Source: Bacteroidota bacterium (GTDB lineage Bacteria > Bacteroidota > Bacteroidia > Bacteroidales > Cfx3-03). From it: a stretch of 64,000 nucleotides of DNA. The notes under the pieces were generated by a model. It searched no databases, was not told the origin of the DNA, and worked only from the letters and a program-made list of their open reading frames with translations. The stretch's first letter is position 1; the number at the start of each line of letters is the position of its first letter. Made by a program: the position numbers and the translations under genes. Below, in pieces: positions 56,601 to 64,000 of the stretch. The stretch lies in contig JACAUB010000001.1 of assembly GCA_013390605.1 (NCBI GenBank), positions 2,215,380 through 2,279,379 of the forward strand, read 5' to 3'.

Positions 56601-57305
56601 AGCCACGAAATAGAACCTGCACACACTTTTATTACTAAAGATACTACAACCATATATACTGTAAAGTTAACCATGAATACAGGTTGCGGCATTATTTCAA
56701 CGACAAAAAAAATTACTGTATATCCGGTACCCCTCGCTGTAATAAAAGAGAAATCTGATGAGAATAAACCTGAAATAGTTGAATTTAAAGATATATCCAC
56801 AAGTGTTCGTAGAGTATGGAAACTAAATGGTATAACACTAACGGATACAACGAGAACATTAACACTAACATTTCCAAAAGTAGGAGATAACACCATAGGG
56901 TTAACCGTCTTTAATAAAGAAGGTTGTAGTGATGATACAGTTATAACACACCAAACTATATTTAGAGATATTTATGTTCCGAATGCCTTTATGCCTAACA
57001 GCTCGGACACACTCATTAATCAATTTAAACCTGTAGGTTACGGATTGCGCGAAGGATCATATTCATTTATGATTTTTGATCTATGGGGTAACCTGATTTG
57101 GTCAACTGATAAAGTTAAAAATAAAATGCCTTTAGAGGGATGGGATGGAACAAAGAATGGGAAACCGCTTCCAAACGGTACCTATATCTGGCGCATCAAA
57201 GCGGTATTTGAAAATAATAGAGTATGGAAAGGGATGCAGATTTTCAAGAATGGAAACCTCAGTGGAAAATACTATACTGAAGGAACCGTAACTATACTTC
57301 GCTAA
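53619..57305 (+). CDS. Large type IX-secreted glycine-rich surface protein
   Basis: A 1228-residue protein with a signal peptide (to about residue 32, ending LLFAQ). After a jelly-roll-like front come a glycine-rich region (about 430-640, with runs of six or more Gly), a GEVED domain (about 770-850; CGWIDFNGNGKFEDTEKV and DGEVEDY), an Ig-like/cadherin-like domain (about 855-950), a PKD domain (about 955-1035; HFQWNFGDST) and a second PKD-like segment. The C-terminus (about 1125-1228) is a gliding-motility-associated type B sorting domain (IYVPNAFMPNSSDTLINQF, WDGTKNGKPLPNGTYIWRI). The protein is exported by the type IX system and stays at the surface. The next gene, PorP/SprF-like, overlaps by one base. 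Confidence 0.85.
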   Translation: MNKSKYYFRFSGFNPIILLLFLSIFPHLLFAQAAILQPCGDQQSWIARWTISSIIGPGSIGDVAPIIADGNKGSSDDFPPGAPWTFDVEFGIVRNFTGLKIYAPTIDFAPHAYEVFVRENNVSPFISVKKGVLTPFSAGATEQLIDFGGNYYKAKNVRIIFTDAYDANGVVMTTTPLRIYEMNFFQCGVDPLIAKPLKPLDAISPALSCAEGVSGDIQGVINTYYPGLSDAIKGTTTLVADISQARGATHNLIAGDRVLIIQMQNTVISETNSMAYGDGVDNDLIASGWKDVQNTGEYEFAIVNTVSGNTIELTQPLQKSYSADGVFQVVYSPVYDNVIIKGLITAVPWDGFSGGIVTFDAKTLDLNNQTIDVSSMGFRKGKMNSNFDQTPISYYWATYSTDNDLFFGEKGEGIAGAPKGSYPASKRKLSFANSSGSGGSYGRGAPGNAGGGGNDHNSGGGGGANIGSGGQGGASYGNTKSSGDMTNYWSNITPPKFDQNGSGFFPNGGMGGTGSGTPDPFRIWLGGGGGGGHQNNNAATGGANGGGIILITSRIVKGSGNLFANGENAAPTLLTNGLEGNDGAGGGGGGGTIVFGFTDQTSATINYSAIGGAGGDNTYRYDPHGPGGGGGGGAIIVSAYPTNLANMKIDGGRNGIHLATSSPWGANKGQKGDYAISDKLSALFTYPCDHGDAPTSFLDAAHQVKPNSPFLGTIAGDAEPMALNNPPHDKDALGDDLSGNADEDGVQQPFNLISTSQSVYKVNVTVTNPQNQNVFLCGWIDFNGNGKFEDTEKVSMNGIISGNKTLTWNNIPSDITGGLSYARFRISTGQQALQQTGVAPDGEVEDYTIYINGIPQAVPDTVCMHEGLIGEFHVLTNDNLKNDKLGTVTILFPPPSHGTAVVNDNNTPNDKTDDYIIYTPNRGFKGIDSFYYEVCNSVGDCAKAKVNITVKDPITVDFIPQPNKGCTPLTVNFINKSSDKTAHFQWNFGDSTALSHEIEPAHTFITKDTTTIYTVKLTMNTGCGIISTTKKITVYPVPLAVIKEKSDENKPEIVEFKDISTSVRRVWKLNGITLTDTTRTLTLTFPKVGDNTIGLTVFNKEGCSDDTVITHQTIFRDIYVPNAFMPNSSDTLINQFKPVGYGLREGSYSFMIFDLWGNLIWSTDKVKNKMPLEGWDGTKNGKPLPNGTYIWRIKAVFENNRVWKGMQIFKNGNLSGKYYTEGTVTILR

Positions 57306-58384
57306 TGGACTGGAAAAGCAAAATACTATTTACTGCTAAAATGAGAAAATATCTTCTGGTTCTACTTCTACTTTTCTCGTTTTATAATAAAACGAGAGCA
57401 CAAGATGTGACATTTACTCACTTTCTCTATAATCCTATTTATTTTAATCCTGCTGCAGTAGGTATTGATGAAGGATTTCTAACAAGTTTAAACTACCGAA
57501 GAGCAATGATGTACCTACCTTCATCTTTCGAAACCTTTGCGGTAGGAGCAGGTCAATCATTACACGATACAGGTATACGGGGACTTGGTGGTGTTGGCTT
57601 TTTTATTGTAAAGAATCAAGAAGGAGAAAATAGATTTAATACCATATCAATGGGTATACCTTTTTCAGCAAGGGTGCCTCTCAACGAAAACTTTACGTTA
57701 CAATTGGGGATAGCTCCGGTTGTTTATCAAAAATATATTGATCCAAATACATTACTATTTGGTGATCAACTTGATAAATTTAATGGTCTGGTTAATTCAA
57801 TATCACCCTCATATGGTATTGTAACTTCAGATAGAGTAACCTTTTTTGATTTTCACCTTGGAATACTACTCCGTTGGGAGTCTGACCCCTCTGATAATGC
57901 AAATGCCCGAAAAGATGCATTTGATCTTGGTCTTTCAGTTCAACATCTTCCCGAACCTAATCAGGCATTCTTTTCGCAACCATCAAAACTTCCTGCAAAA
58001 TATAATATTATGATGCGGTATAGCTATAGTATGGGCGACAGATTCTTAAAAGATGCACATTTACAACCAGTGTTACTTTATGAAAAGCAGTCGACGCTAC
58101 AGGACTTTGTTGCAGGACTTAATCTCACCGGTGGCAATTTAAATGTTGGAACCTTTTTCAGAAGGGATCAGAATAAAGCCTTAAAAGTAACAGAGTTGGT
58201 ATTTATGACAGGTATAAAAATCCCTATAAATAATGAAAAGTTCTCAACCGTCCATATTAATTATAGTTTTGACTATACAATTCCATCTTCTAGTGTAAAA
58301 GGGAATACTACGCAAGAAGTTTCTTTAATTTTTAATCTACCATCGCTTCATAGAAGAAGAAGTCCATGCCTACCCTACTTTTAA
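57305..58384 (+). CDS. PorP/SprF family type IX secretion protein
   Basis: The open frame begins at 57305, overlapping the stop codon of the previous gene by one base (TAATG). ATG at 57341 (MRKYLLVLLLLFSFYNKTRAQ) gives a proper signal peptide and may be the true start. The mature protein is a beta-barrel of about 325 residues with the family's start YNPIYFNPAAVGIDEGFLTS and repeated barrel strands such as FDLGLSVQHLPEPNQAF. PorP/SprF proteins are needed to place type B sorted proteins at the surface and are usually encoded next to them, which fits here. Confidence 0.9.
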   Translation: MDWKSKILFTAKMRKYLLVLLLLFSFYNKTRAQDVTFTHFLYNPIYFNPAAVGIDEGFLTSLNYRRAMMYLPSSFETFAVGAGQSLHDTGIRGLGGVGFFIVKNQEGENRFNTISMGIPFSARVPLNENFTLQLGIAPVVYQKYIDPNTLLFGDQLDKFNGLVNSISPSYGIVTSDRVTFFDFHLGILLRWESDPSDNANARKDAFDLGLSVQHLPEPNQAFFSQPSKLPAKYNIMMRYSYSMGDRFLKDAHLQPVLLYEKQSTLQDFVAGLNLTGGNLNVGTFFRRDQNKALKVTELVFMTGIKIPINNEKFSTVHINYSFDYTIPSSSVKGNTTQEVSLIFNLPSLHRRRSPCLPYF

Positions 58385-58405
58385 AACGTAAAAACTATAT
58401 TAATA

Positions 58406-58903
58406 CTATTTTTTCATCTTCGCCAACATCGATTCTAACAACCTAACTTGTTCTGCATAGTCATATTGTAAGTCTTCATGCATTGTACCCAATACCTTTT
58501 TAATCTTTAATGTTTGTCGTTCAAAAACATTATTGAGAGTGGGGTTTTTAAATTTATAAAATTTATTAGAAATGAACTCATTACAGAAATGAATATGCAA
58601 TTCAACTTCAGTTTGTTTCTGTCCTGAGTACTTTATATATCTATTAGTAATACTAAGAATTTTACGTATACTCTTCTTTGATAGATGCAAAGAAAGAGAA
58701 CTCGCCTCAATAAAGCTAGCTGATACTGCATCTTTTATATGCTGAATATATTCAAGCTCATTCATTGAATCTATCAGCAAGTAACTAAGCAATTCTTTAT
58801 TTTCCTTTTTATATTTAGCCATCCGCATAATAATATCAAATAGCTCTTTATAAGTCCTGCCACTTAACTCTTTTTTCAAATCGCTTAAAGAGGCTGGACT
58901 CAT
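58406..58903 (-). CDS. Hypothetical helical protein coupled to DUF3820
   Basis: A 165-residue cytoplasmic, mostly helical, lysine-rich protein with no recognised domain. Characteristic stretches are RTYKELFDIIMRMAKYKKEN, SMNELEYIQHIKDAVSASF and a C-terminal helix YDYAEQVRLLESMLAKMKK. No membrane segment or signal is seen. Its start codon overlaps the stop of the DUF3820 gene upstream by 4 bp, so the two are translationally coupled and likely act together. It ends 22 bp from the PorP/SprF gene on the other strand. Confidence 0.7.
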   Translation of the reverse strand: MSPASLSDLKKELSGRTYKELFDIIMRMAKYKKENKELLSYLLIDSMNELEYIQHIKDAVSASFIEASSLSLHLSKKSIRKILSITNRYIKYSGQKQTEVELHIHFCNEFISNKFYKFKNPTLNNVFERQTLKIKKVLGTMHEDLQYDYAEQVRLLESMLAKMKK

Positions 58904-59181
58904 CTGGACTGATTGATTTTCTTAATTGGAGCTAATAAATATTCCAATCCATTCGATTTTATTACAAAGATGGTTTCAAGGAGCATACCGAGTTTTCCAG
59001 CAGGAAAGCCTTTCCGTTGAAACCACTCGAGGTAAGATACAGGGAGATTTGCTAAAATAGTACCTTTATATTTTCCAAAAGGCATTTTCATAGAAACTAT
59101 TTGAATAAGTACTTCTGGATCTGGATTCATATCTTTTATTAAATCGATTTCAAAATAAGATGGAGTGTACAAATTTAACAA
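58900..59181 (-). CDS. DUF3820-family protein
   Basis: A 93-residue cytoplasmic protein. The family's core is visible as MKMPFGKYKGTILANLPVSY followed by LEWFQRKGFPAGKLGMLLE, with the conserved FGKYKG and LPxxYLxW pattern. Small proteins with this fold resemble the quinone/nuclease-associated FGxYxG modules found with exonucleases, but no catalytic role is known to me. The stop overlaps the next gene's start by 4 bp. No -7 box was found in the 420-bp AT-rich region upstream. Confidence 0.78.
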   Translation of the reverse strand: MLNLYTPSYFEIDLIKDMNPDPEVLIQIVSMKMPFGKYKGTILANLPVSYLEWFQRKGFPAGKLGMLLETIFVIKSNGLEYLLAPIKKINQSR

Positions 59182-59548
59182 TAATCATTTCAGGATTAGA
59201 AATCAGAATGTTTTTAAATGGATTAACATAATGTACGTAAACGTAAATAAACAAATTCACTGATTAATAATAGCTTGTCATTAATAGAATTATTATAAAA
59301 GATTCTGTTTTATAATTACGTAAGAGTATTCGGGTTCAATATAAGTTCGCCGCATAGTGTTTATTTACAGCATATATACATTATAGTAGGGGGAATATAA
59401 TATCAAAGATTAAACTTCAAACGGATCATACCTACAATTAAGGAATGCAGACTAAAACCAGACCAGTAGGTATTTAATCAATTGGTTTCATTGCTTTTAT
59501 CTTTTTAATAGAACTTTTTAAGATGAAAAGACCTGCAAAAAACAAAAA
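59182..59548. other. AT-rich intergenic region, no gene
   Basis: Several hundred bases of AT-rich sequence with short inverted stretches around 59272-59320 (GATTAATAATAG and related) but no stem of note and no open frame above 20 codons. It separates the DUF3820 pair from the SPOR gene's terminator. Confidence 0.4.
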
Positions 59549-59583
59549 GAGCGGTGAGTAATTATTATAACTACTCACCGCTC
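59549..59583. terminator. Bidirectional terminator after the barrel/SPOR gene
   Basis: Positions 59549-59560 pair exactly with 59572-59583 (GAGCGGTGAGTA). It lies 19 bp past the gene's stop and is followed by a T-rich run on the - strand. Confidence 0.9.
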
Positions 59584-59601
59584 TTTAAAAGATTATTAAA
59601 T

Positions 59602-60861
59602 TTATTTTCTGTTAGCTGGTCCTATTCTATTTCCGTCTTTAAATAGGACAACAAAAGCACCCTTCACTTTATTTTTCAGAATTAGCTGCTTGGCATAAAT
59701 ACTTGCAGCCTGAATAGTAGTAAACTCACCAATACTAAACCTATGCCATCCTCCATCAATATCCAAACGAACTTCTTTTGTGATCTGATAGAGACCTTTC
59801 ACTTCATCAACAGAAACAGCCTTTTGTGTAGCAAGAATCTGAACTTTATAACCTGAATACCAATCAGTTTTTACAGGTTCTACTTTCTTTGGAGCCTCTT
59901 TCTTAGGCTCTTCAACTTTCACTTTAGTTTCTTCAACCTTTGCCTTTGGCTGTTCAAAAGGAGTTATTTTCACATCAACTTTTTCAGGAGCTGGTGCAGT
60001 AGTTTTTTTAACCTCCGGTTTTGTCTCAGCGGGCTTTGTTTCAGCTGGTTTAGCATCGAATACAGGTTTCTTTATTCCCTTATTATTTATGTTTTTATCA
60101 TCTTTAGTTGAAGTTGCCTTTTTACTTTTTTCAAAAGAAAGTTTGTATATCAATCCGATAGAAGTGTAGTTATAAAAGTCAGATTTTATACCTGCGACAA
60201 CACCATCTAAATTATCATCACCTGTAAACTTCATCGAGGTCTCTGCATTTAGATAAAACTGCTTATTTAATTTAAACTTAACTCCAAGACCAGCGTTTGC
60301 AACTCCATCAGCTTCATATCCATTAATACCTTTCCCTGATTTATATCCAAATCTTCGAATAACATCTCCTGTCGCATAATTTGTAGTTGATCCTTCAAAA
60401 CTACCTAAACCTAGACCTATAATACCATAAGCATTCACCACACGATTCGGCTTATACCCATAAATCAAATTAGTAAAACTTAAAGTCGCATTTATATTTC
60501 CCTCAATAATCTTACTTTTAAATTGAAGATCAGCTGAAGATCCATCACTATAAAAAGGCTTAGTGGCATTTAAATTCCCCATAAATATATTCCCATTAAT
60601 TCCCCAAACAGGTGAAATCTGTTTAGATAATGAGACACCGTATCCCCAGGCAACTCCATTCTTAAATTGATTACCAAGATCCTTTGGTGACGATACATCA
60701 CCCCAATAAGAAAGAACACCCGCATTAAATCCAAACTGCCAGTTCTTACCAAATCCTTTTTCAAATTCACTCTTTTGGGCAAACAGGATACTACTACTTG
60801 TCAACAAAAGGCAAATAAGTACCACTACTTTTCTGATTGAATTGAAGTTAATTGTGCACAT
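59602..60861 (-). CDS. Outer-membrane barrel protein with C-terminal SPOR domain
   Basis: A 419-residue protein with a signal peptide (to about residue 28, ending LFAQ). Residues about 38-235 form a small outer-membrane beta-barrel of the PorT/OmpX-like type (WQFGFNAGVLSYWGDVSSPK, GIIGLGLGSFEGSTTNYA). A low-complexity Lys/Pro/Glu linker follows (about 245-335, with repeated KPAET). The last 75 residues are a SPOR domain (GYKVQILATQKAVSVDEVK, then HRFSIGEFTTIQAASIYAKQ) that binds denuded peptidoglycan glycan strands. The arrangement ties the outer membrane to the cell wall. The mid-gene repeats suggest linker length variation. Confidence 0.82.
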   Translation of the reverse strand: MCTINFNSIRKVVVLICLLLTSSSILFAQKSEFEKGFGKNWQFGFNAGVLSYWGDVSSPKDLGNQFKNGVAWGYGVSLSKQISPVWGINGNIFMGNLNATKPFYSDGSSADLQFKSKIIEGNINATLSFTNLIYGYKPNRVVNAYGIIGLGLGSFEGSTTNYATGDVIRRFGYKSGKGINGYEADGVANAGLGVKFKLNKQFYLNAETSMKFTGDDNLDGVVAGIKSDFYNYTSIGLIYKLSFEKSKKATSTKDDKNINNKGIKKPVFDAKPAETKPAETKPEVKKTTAPAPEKVDVKITPFEQPKAKVEETKVKVEEPKKEAPKKVEPVKTDWYSGYKVQILATQKAVSVDEVKGLYQITKEVRLDIDGGWHRFSIGEFTTIQAASIYAKQLILKNKVKGAFVVLFKDGNRIGPANRK

Positions 60862-60939
60862 TATAATTTCTTTTAAATGATAATAAAAGTCTTGTTCAGA
60901 TATACTTAATAAAAGAAGATCGGAAGATTTTACATTTAC

Positions 60940-60982
60940 TTGTTAGTTAATTATTTTTTTCAAAAAAACAATTAACTAACAA
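60940..60982. repeat. 43-bp near-perfect palindrome upstream of the barrel/SPOR gene
   Basis: Positions 60940-60952 are the reverse complement of 60970-60982 and the inner part is a T-run facing an A-run across a single base, so almost the whole 43 bp can form one hairpin or cruciform. It lies 79 bp before the start codon of the SPOR gene and no upstream gene ends here on either strand. It may be an operator or a leader structure, not a terminator. Confidence 0.55.
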
Positions 60983-61391
60983 CCAATTAAAATAACCCAT
61001 TTAGTATTGCCATTGAAACAAAATTATAAATAAATGTTGCATAAATCAATACATTGTTAATAAATAACCTGTTATGAACAAAATATTTTTAACTATATGT
61101 AAATCAAATAATTAAGAGTTATAATTCTATCTCGCATCGATAAATGTTGTTTAAAACAATATAAGTCTGCTTAATTTGATCTAAAATATTGACAAATCAT
61201 TACAAAAAAGATTCATTTACCATCTTATTTTTATCTCATTTAGAAGTCAAACTTTATAAGAGTCCTGTTAAAAGAATAAACCATTATAAATCAGTATTTA
61301 TAAAACCAATCTAATTGGATATTATCTTTGCAACGGAAATATAGTGTTGATTATTTGATGAAAATATTATCACAACTTTCTGTTTAGAGAA
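60983..61391. other. AT-rich intergenic region with a promoter for DUF2721
   Basis: No open frame of note. TATCTTTGC at 61325-61333 is a -7 box for the + strand gene starting at 61392 or 61413. Otherwise the region is strongly AT-rich, without stems. Confidence 0.5.
61325..61333 (+). promoter_or_regulatory. -7 box upstream of the DUF2721 gene
   Basis: TATCTTTGC matches the Bacteroidota consensus, 58 bp before the ATG at 61392. Confidence 0.6.
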
Positions 61392-61883
61392 ATGTTAAAC
61401 AATTATATAATTATGGAAATATCAATTGCGAGTATTATTCAAGCGATGTTAGCCCCGGGAATTATGATTTCCGCATGTGGATTGCTGTTACTAGGAATGA
61501 ATAATAAATACTCTATTGTAGTAAATCGCATACGTGCACTTACAGACGAAAAAAGAAAATTAATCACCATACCGAAACAAGGAAATCTTACTTTAGATGA
61601 AGAAAAACGACTCGAAAATATCAATATTCAGATTCATTTGTTTGCTCATCGTGTTGTATTGGTAAAAGAAGCAGTCACTAGTTATTATGTTGCAGTGGCT
61701 TTTTATATTTTTTCTTCTTTACTGATTGGTCTCAATTTTCTTTCTGACAAACAACTCCCGCATATATTTGCTTTAGTTTTTTTCCTCTGTGGAATGATTT
61801 CTGTTGTTGTTGGTGTTTATTTTGCAGCACAAGAGATTAGAAGAGGATTAGAGATTGTAAAAATAGAGATTACAAACGTTTAA
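61392..61883 (+). CDS. DUF2721-family membrane protein
   Basis: The frame from 61392 encodes 163 residues; ATG at 61413 (MEISIASIIQAMLAPGIMIS) is an equally good start and matches family starts. Three hydrophobic segments are visible: ASIIQAMLAPGIMISACGLL, YVAVAFYIFSSLLIGLNFLS and FALVFFLCGMISVVVGVYFA. Between the first and second is a charged region (NRIRALTDEKRKLITIPKQG) with the family's helix. No function is assigned to the family. A terminator follows within 15 bp. Confidence 0.78.
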   Translation: MLNNYIIMEISIASIIQAMLAPGIMISACGLLLLGMNNKYSIVVNRIRALTDEKRKLITIPKQGNLTLDEEKRLENINIQIHLFAHRVVLVKEAVTSYYVAVAFYIFSSLLIGLNFLSDKQLPHIFALVFFLCGMISVVVGVYFAAQEIRRGLEIVKIEITNV

Positions 61884-61897
61884 CCTTATTCAAATGC

Positions 61898-61953
61898 AAA
61901 TTAAAAGGTGAACAATAATTCATAGATGTGAATTATTGTTCACCTTTTAATTT
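61898..61953. terminator. Bidirectional terminator with a 24-bp perfect stem
   Basis: Positions 61898-61921 are the exact reverse complement of 61930-61953, loop of eight. It lies between the DUF2721 gene (+) and the acetylxylan-esterase-like gene (-), whose stop codon is three bases further. Confidence 0.9.
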
Positions 61954-61955
61954 AT

Positions 61956-63698
61956 CTATTCAGTCATTCCTAATTGTTTTCGAATCCATTTTTGATTATT
62001 GATACCGGAATCCGAAGGTAGACCATGTCCCGAAAAAGGAAATACTTCATACTCCTTTGGCACGGTTAATTGATTATAGGCTGCAAAATTAATATGGGGA
62101 GGACATGTAACATCAACTAATCCTATAGACATTCGAACAGGAGCTTTAATCCATGGAGCCAGATTTTTAATATCAAAATAACTTAATGTCTTGTATACAT
62201 TATCCCAACCGATGAGTGGATGTTCTTTAACATATTGCTTAAATTCATTACCAGGCCATTCAGCTACTTTAAAGTAATCCTTAAAATCAGATAAAAAAGG
62301 GACCATCGGAACACAAAGTCGTATACGCTTATTATCAAGAGCTGCTGTAGCGAAACTTAATGCACCACCTTGACTGCCACCTTCAACAATTACTTTCGTA
62401 GTGTCTACTTCTTTACGTGAAAACAAAAAATCAACTGCTCTTAAACAGTCCATATACGCCCCCCTATATACGTAGAGTTCCTTATCATCCAGAAAATATT
62501 GAAGATATCCTGGAAAACCAGGATTAAAGTCATCTTTACTATTTCCATGACCTCTGATATTTAGAAGCAAATTTATAAAACCATCATCATTAACTCTATA
62601 GCTGGAAAGCTGATTTGAGCTATAACCTTGTACCTGAAGAATTGCAGGATAAATCCCTGCCTTTTTAGGTACGCAATACCATCCTCGAATAAGAATATTT
62701 CCAAGAGATCGCATTTCTAGAAGATAAACATCTTTTGTTTTATTGCCTAAACTATCAATTTTTATTAACTTGAATTGTGGATCCACCGATGCGAGTTCTC
62801 GTTTTGCCCTATTCCAGAAATTATCGAAATCAGGTTCACGATCTAATGGAGATACTATCTTTTCAGGTTCAACACCAAAATGATATGTAAATCGCTGATT
62901 CATATCCTTTCCTTCAAATACGATGTTTGCTTTATAAAATCCGGCAGAAAGATTTCCGATCACTAAATTTTTAATGACTTTACGATTAGATGGAACTATT
63001 ACATTCTGAGTAATCTCGTTGTATTCTTTTCCAAAATCGTCAATCAATTTCATAGTAACCTTTCCTGAAATCCTTTCCTTTAGTTTATTGTTTAATTCGA
63101 GTGGCAAGGTTATACCATTTTGTTTATCTCTAATAATATGATCTTTTTGTTGAAGGACAATCTCTATTTTAAAGTTCTCGGAAGCTCCTTTAACTAGAAG
63201 TTCAGAAATACCTCCATAGATACCACCATCTCCAGTTCCATCATAAACCCTTACAGCAATGGTATTAGGTTTATCCCATAAGATTTTATTTGAGGCTATC
63301 ACATATTCTCGAATCTTGCCATATCCAGATTGATAGTGGGGAGGAAGTTCTCCTGTGACACCAATACATTCACCATTCCAATAAGACATATCAGAATCGT
63401 CAATATTAGGAAAACGCAATAATAATCCGCCATATTTATCAGCTGATTTCTTATACTTTATAGGAATGACAATCTGAGTTCTGTACCATGCATAACCATC
63501 ATAATCTTTATATCCTTGATTTTCCCAACTTTTATCTGTTTTTATTGATTTCCATTCATGATCATCAAAAGATGGTTTAGCCCATTCAAGACTATCGCCT
63601 GTTTTGAATTTCCACTCTAGGGGAAGAAAATTTTGTGCAGTTAAACTATTTATAAACAAACAGCTGATAAATAATAGTAAAAAAAGAAACTTTTTCAT
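61956..63698 (-). CDS. Acetylxylan-esterase-like protein with N-terminal carbohydrate-binding domain
   Basis: Translation from ATG at 63698 (MKKFLFLLLFISCLFINSL, signal peptide) is preferred over the longer frame from 63788; it gives 580 residues. Residues about 25-160 resemble the galactose-binding/GH2-type jelly roll (GYAWYRTQIVIPIKYK, NTIAVRVYDGTGDGGIYGGI). A linker with an Ig-like part follows. From about 290 to the end is a family 7 carbohydrate esterase (AXE1-like) hydrolase: LQVQGYSSNQLSS, NIRGHGNS, nucleophile in EGGSQGGALS, Asp in LVDVTCPP and His in PFSGHGLP. It removes acetyl groups from xylan or acetylated sugars. The gene tail at the right edge is its upstream neighbour. Confidence 0.82.
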   Translation of the reverse strand: MKKFLFLLLFISCLFINSLTAQNFLPLEWKFKTGDSLEWAKPSFDDHEWKSIKTDKSWENQGYKDYDGYAWYRTQIVIPIKYKKSADKYGGLLLRFPNIDDSDMSYWNGECIGVTGELPPHYQSGYGKIREYVIASNKILWDKPNTIAVRVYDGTGDGGIYGGISELLVKGASENFKIEIVLQQKDHIIRDKQNGITLPLELNNKLKERISGKVTMKLIDDFGKEYNEITQNVIVPSNRKVIKNLVIGNLSAGFYKANIVFEGKDMNQRFTYHFGVEPEKIVSPLDREPDFDNFWNRAKRELASVDPQFKLIKIDSLGNKTKDVYLLEMRSLGNILIRGWYCVPKKAGIYPAILQVQGYSSNQLSSYRVNDDGFINLLLNIRGHGNSKDDFNPGFPGYLQYFLDDKELYVYRGAYMDCLRAVDFLFSRKEVDTTKVIVEGGSQGGALSFATAALDNKRIRLCVPMVPFLSDFKDYFKVAEWPGNEFKQYVKEHPLIGWDNVYKTLSYFDIKNLAPWIKAPVRMSIGLVDVTCPPHINFAAYNQLTVPKEYEVFPFSGHGLPSDSGINNQKWIRKQLGMTE

Positions 63699-63802
63699 TT
63701 GGTTTAATTTGAAATAAATATGGATCATTTTATTTATAAAAAACAGAAATTGTCTTGAGTGATTATTTTTCAAGACACCACTTTTCATACAATTGGATAG
63801 AA

Positions 63803-63810
63803 CAAAAATA
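63803..63810 (-). promoter_or_regulatory. Possible -7 box for the acetylxylan-esterase gene
   Basis: CAAAAATA reads TATTTTTG on the - strand, about 105 bp upstream of the 63698 start. It is a partial match only and lies in the short gap before the upstream gene's tail. Confidence 0.35.
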
Positions 63811-63835
63811 ACACAAACAAATACTTAAAAACACA

Positions 63836-64000
63836 TTATTCATGTTCTACTTTTGCCAACTTCATAATAAAATCGGGAGCTGTTGGTTCATCTTTAAAAA
63901 AATCTGATTTCTTTCCTTTAGAGAGAGCCCACCGATCAAGCCACGACATTCCCCAATTTCGATTAAACCGGGTTATGGGAGTAGAATAAGCTTCATCAGA
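63836..64000 (-). CDS. C-terminal end of an unrecognised protein (5' end outside window)
   Basis: The last 54 residues of a gene on the - strand enter from the right edge and end at 63836. The visible sequence is NRNWGMSWLDRWALSKGKKS, then DFFKDEPTAPDFIMKLAKVE and HE. The Trp-rich GMSWLDRW part could belong to a carbohydrate-active enzyme, which would suit the esterase neighbour, but I do not recognise the family. It ends 138 bp before the esterase start at 63698. Confidence 0.6.
   Translation of the reverse strand, partial: SDEAYSTPITRFNRNWGMSWLDRWALSKGKKSDFFKDEPTAPDFIMKLAKVEHE

Noticed and set aside
1..64000. tRNA, rRNA or CRISPR arrays
   Set aside because: No cloverleaf with GGTTCGAATCC-type arm, no rRNA-like stretch and no spaced long direct repeats were noticed on reading; a covariance search was not possible.

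Overview
The window is AT-rich bacterial DNA from a member of the Bacteroidota. The support is direct: many genes are preceded by the phylum's -7 box (TAnnTTTGC) with no strong Shine-Dalgarno; there is a type IX secretion sorting domain followed by a PorP/SprF-like protein, a large SusC/Oar-type TonB-dependent receptor, DUF349, WbqC and 7TM-HD proteins, and lipoproteins with loose lipoboxes. Secreted plant- and host-glycan enzymes and an L-fucose cassette suggest a glycan-degrading saprophyte or commensal. The genus cannot be fixed from the sequence. No rRNA, tRNA or CRISPR array was found.

Left part (1-18.7 kb, nearly all + strand): sugar catabolism. The fucI (partial)-fucK-fucP cassette is followed by a fructose-6-phosphate-aldolase-like transaldolase. 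A divergent GntR/UTRA repressor then faces a long operon encoding all parts of a 2-oxoacid dehydrogenase complex (E2, E3, fused E1 alpha-beta), a PHP-type protein, a short-chain dehydrogenase and a sorbose-phosphate-reductase-like dehydrogenase. A 16-bp palindrome sits on the operon promoter. A TetR regulator, an arabinose-5-phosphate-isomerase-like SIS/CBS protein and a phosphohexomutase follow.

Middle part (18.8-43.6 kb): three ThuA-domain proteins (one fused to a GH9-like domain), histidine catabolism (FTCD fusion, HutI), a transposase-derived zinc-ribbon protein, two thioredoxins, and housekeeping or envelope genes (WbqC, 7TM-HD phosphodiesterase, NlpC/P60, TonB receptor, aroC, DUF349, patatin/outer-membrane barrel, UPF0316, hldD). 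A stem-loop-rich interval at about 36.79-36.99 kb looks like an unannotated RNA.

Right part (43.7-64 kb): the most unusual stretch. A decayed region (IS3-family transposase tail joined to a frameshifted GH10 xylanase tail, and an array of 11-bp-spaced repeats) borders a compact candidate graspetide locus. This locus holds a 56-residue precursor-like peptide, too short for most gene callers, with a Thr/Ser-then-Asp C-terminus. A perfect 16-bp hairpin separates it from an MvdD-type ATP-grasp ligase. Two overlapping sensor-kinase genes lie immediately upstream on the same strand. Beyond it are a triple-esterase fusion (alpha/beta hydrolase plus two SGNH domains), a 1228-residue type IX-secreted glycine-rich protein coupled to a PorP/SprF protein, a DUF3820 pair, a barrel/SPOR protein, a DUF2721 protein, an acetylxylan-esterase-like protein and the tail of one more gene.
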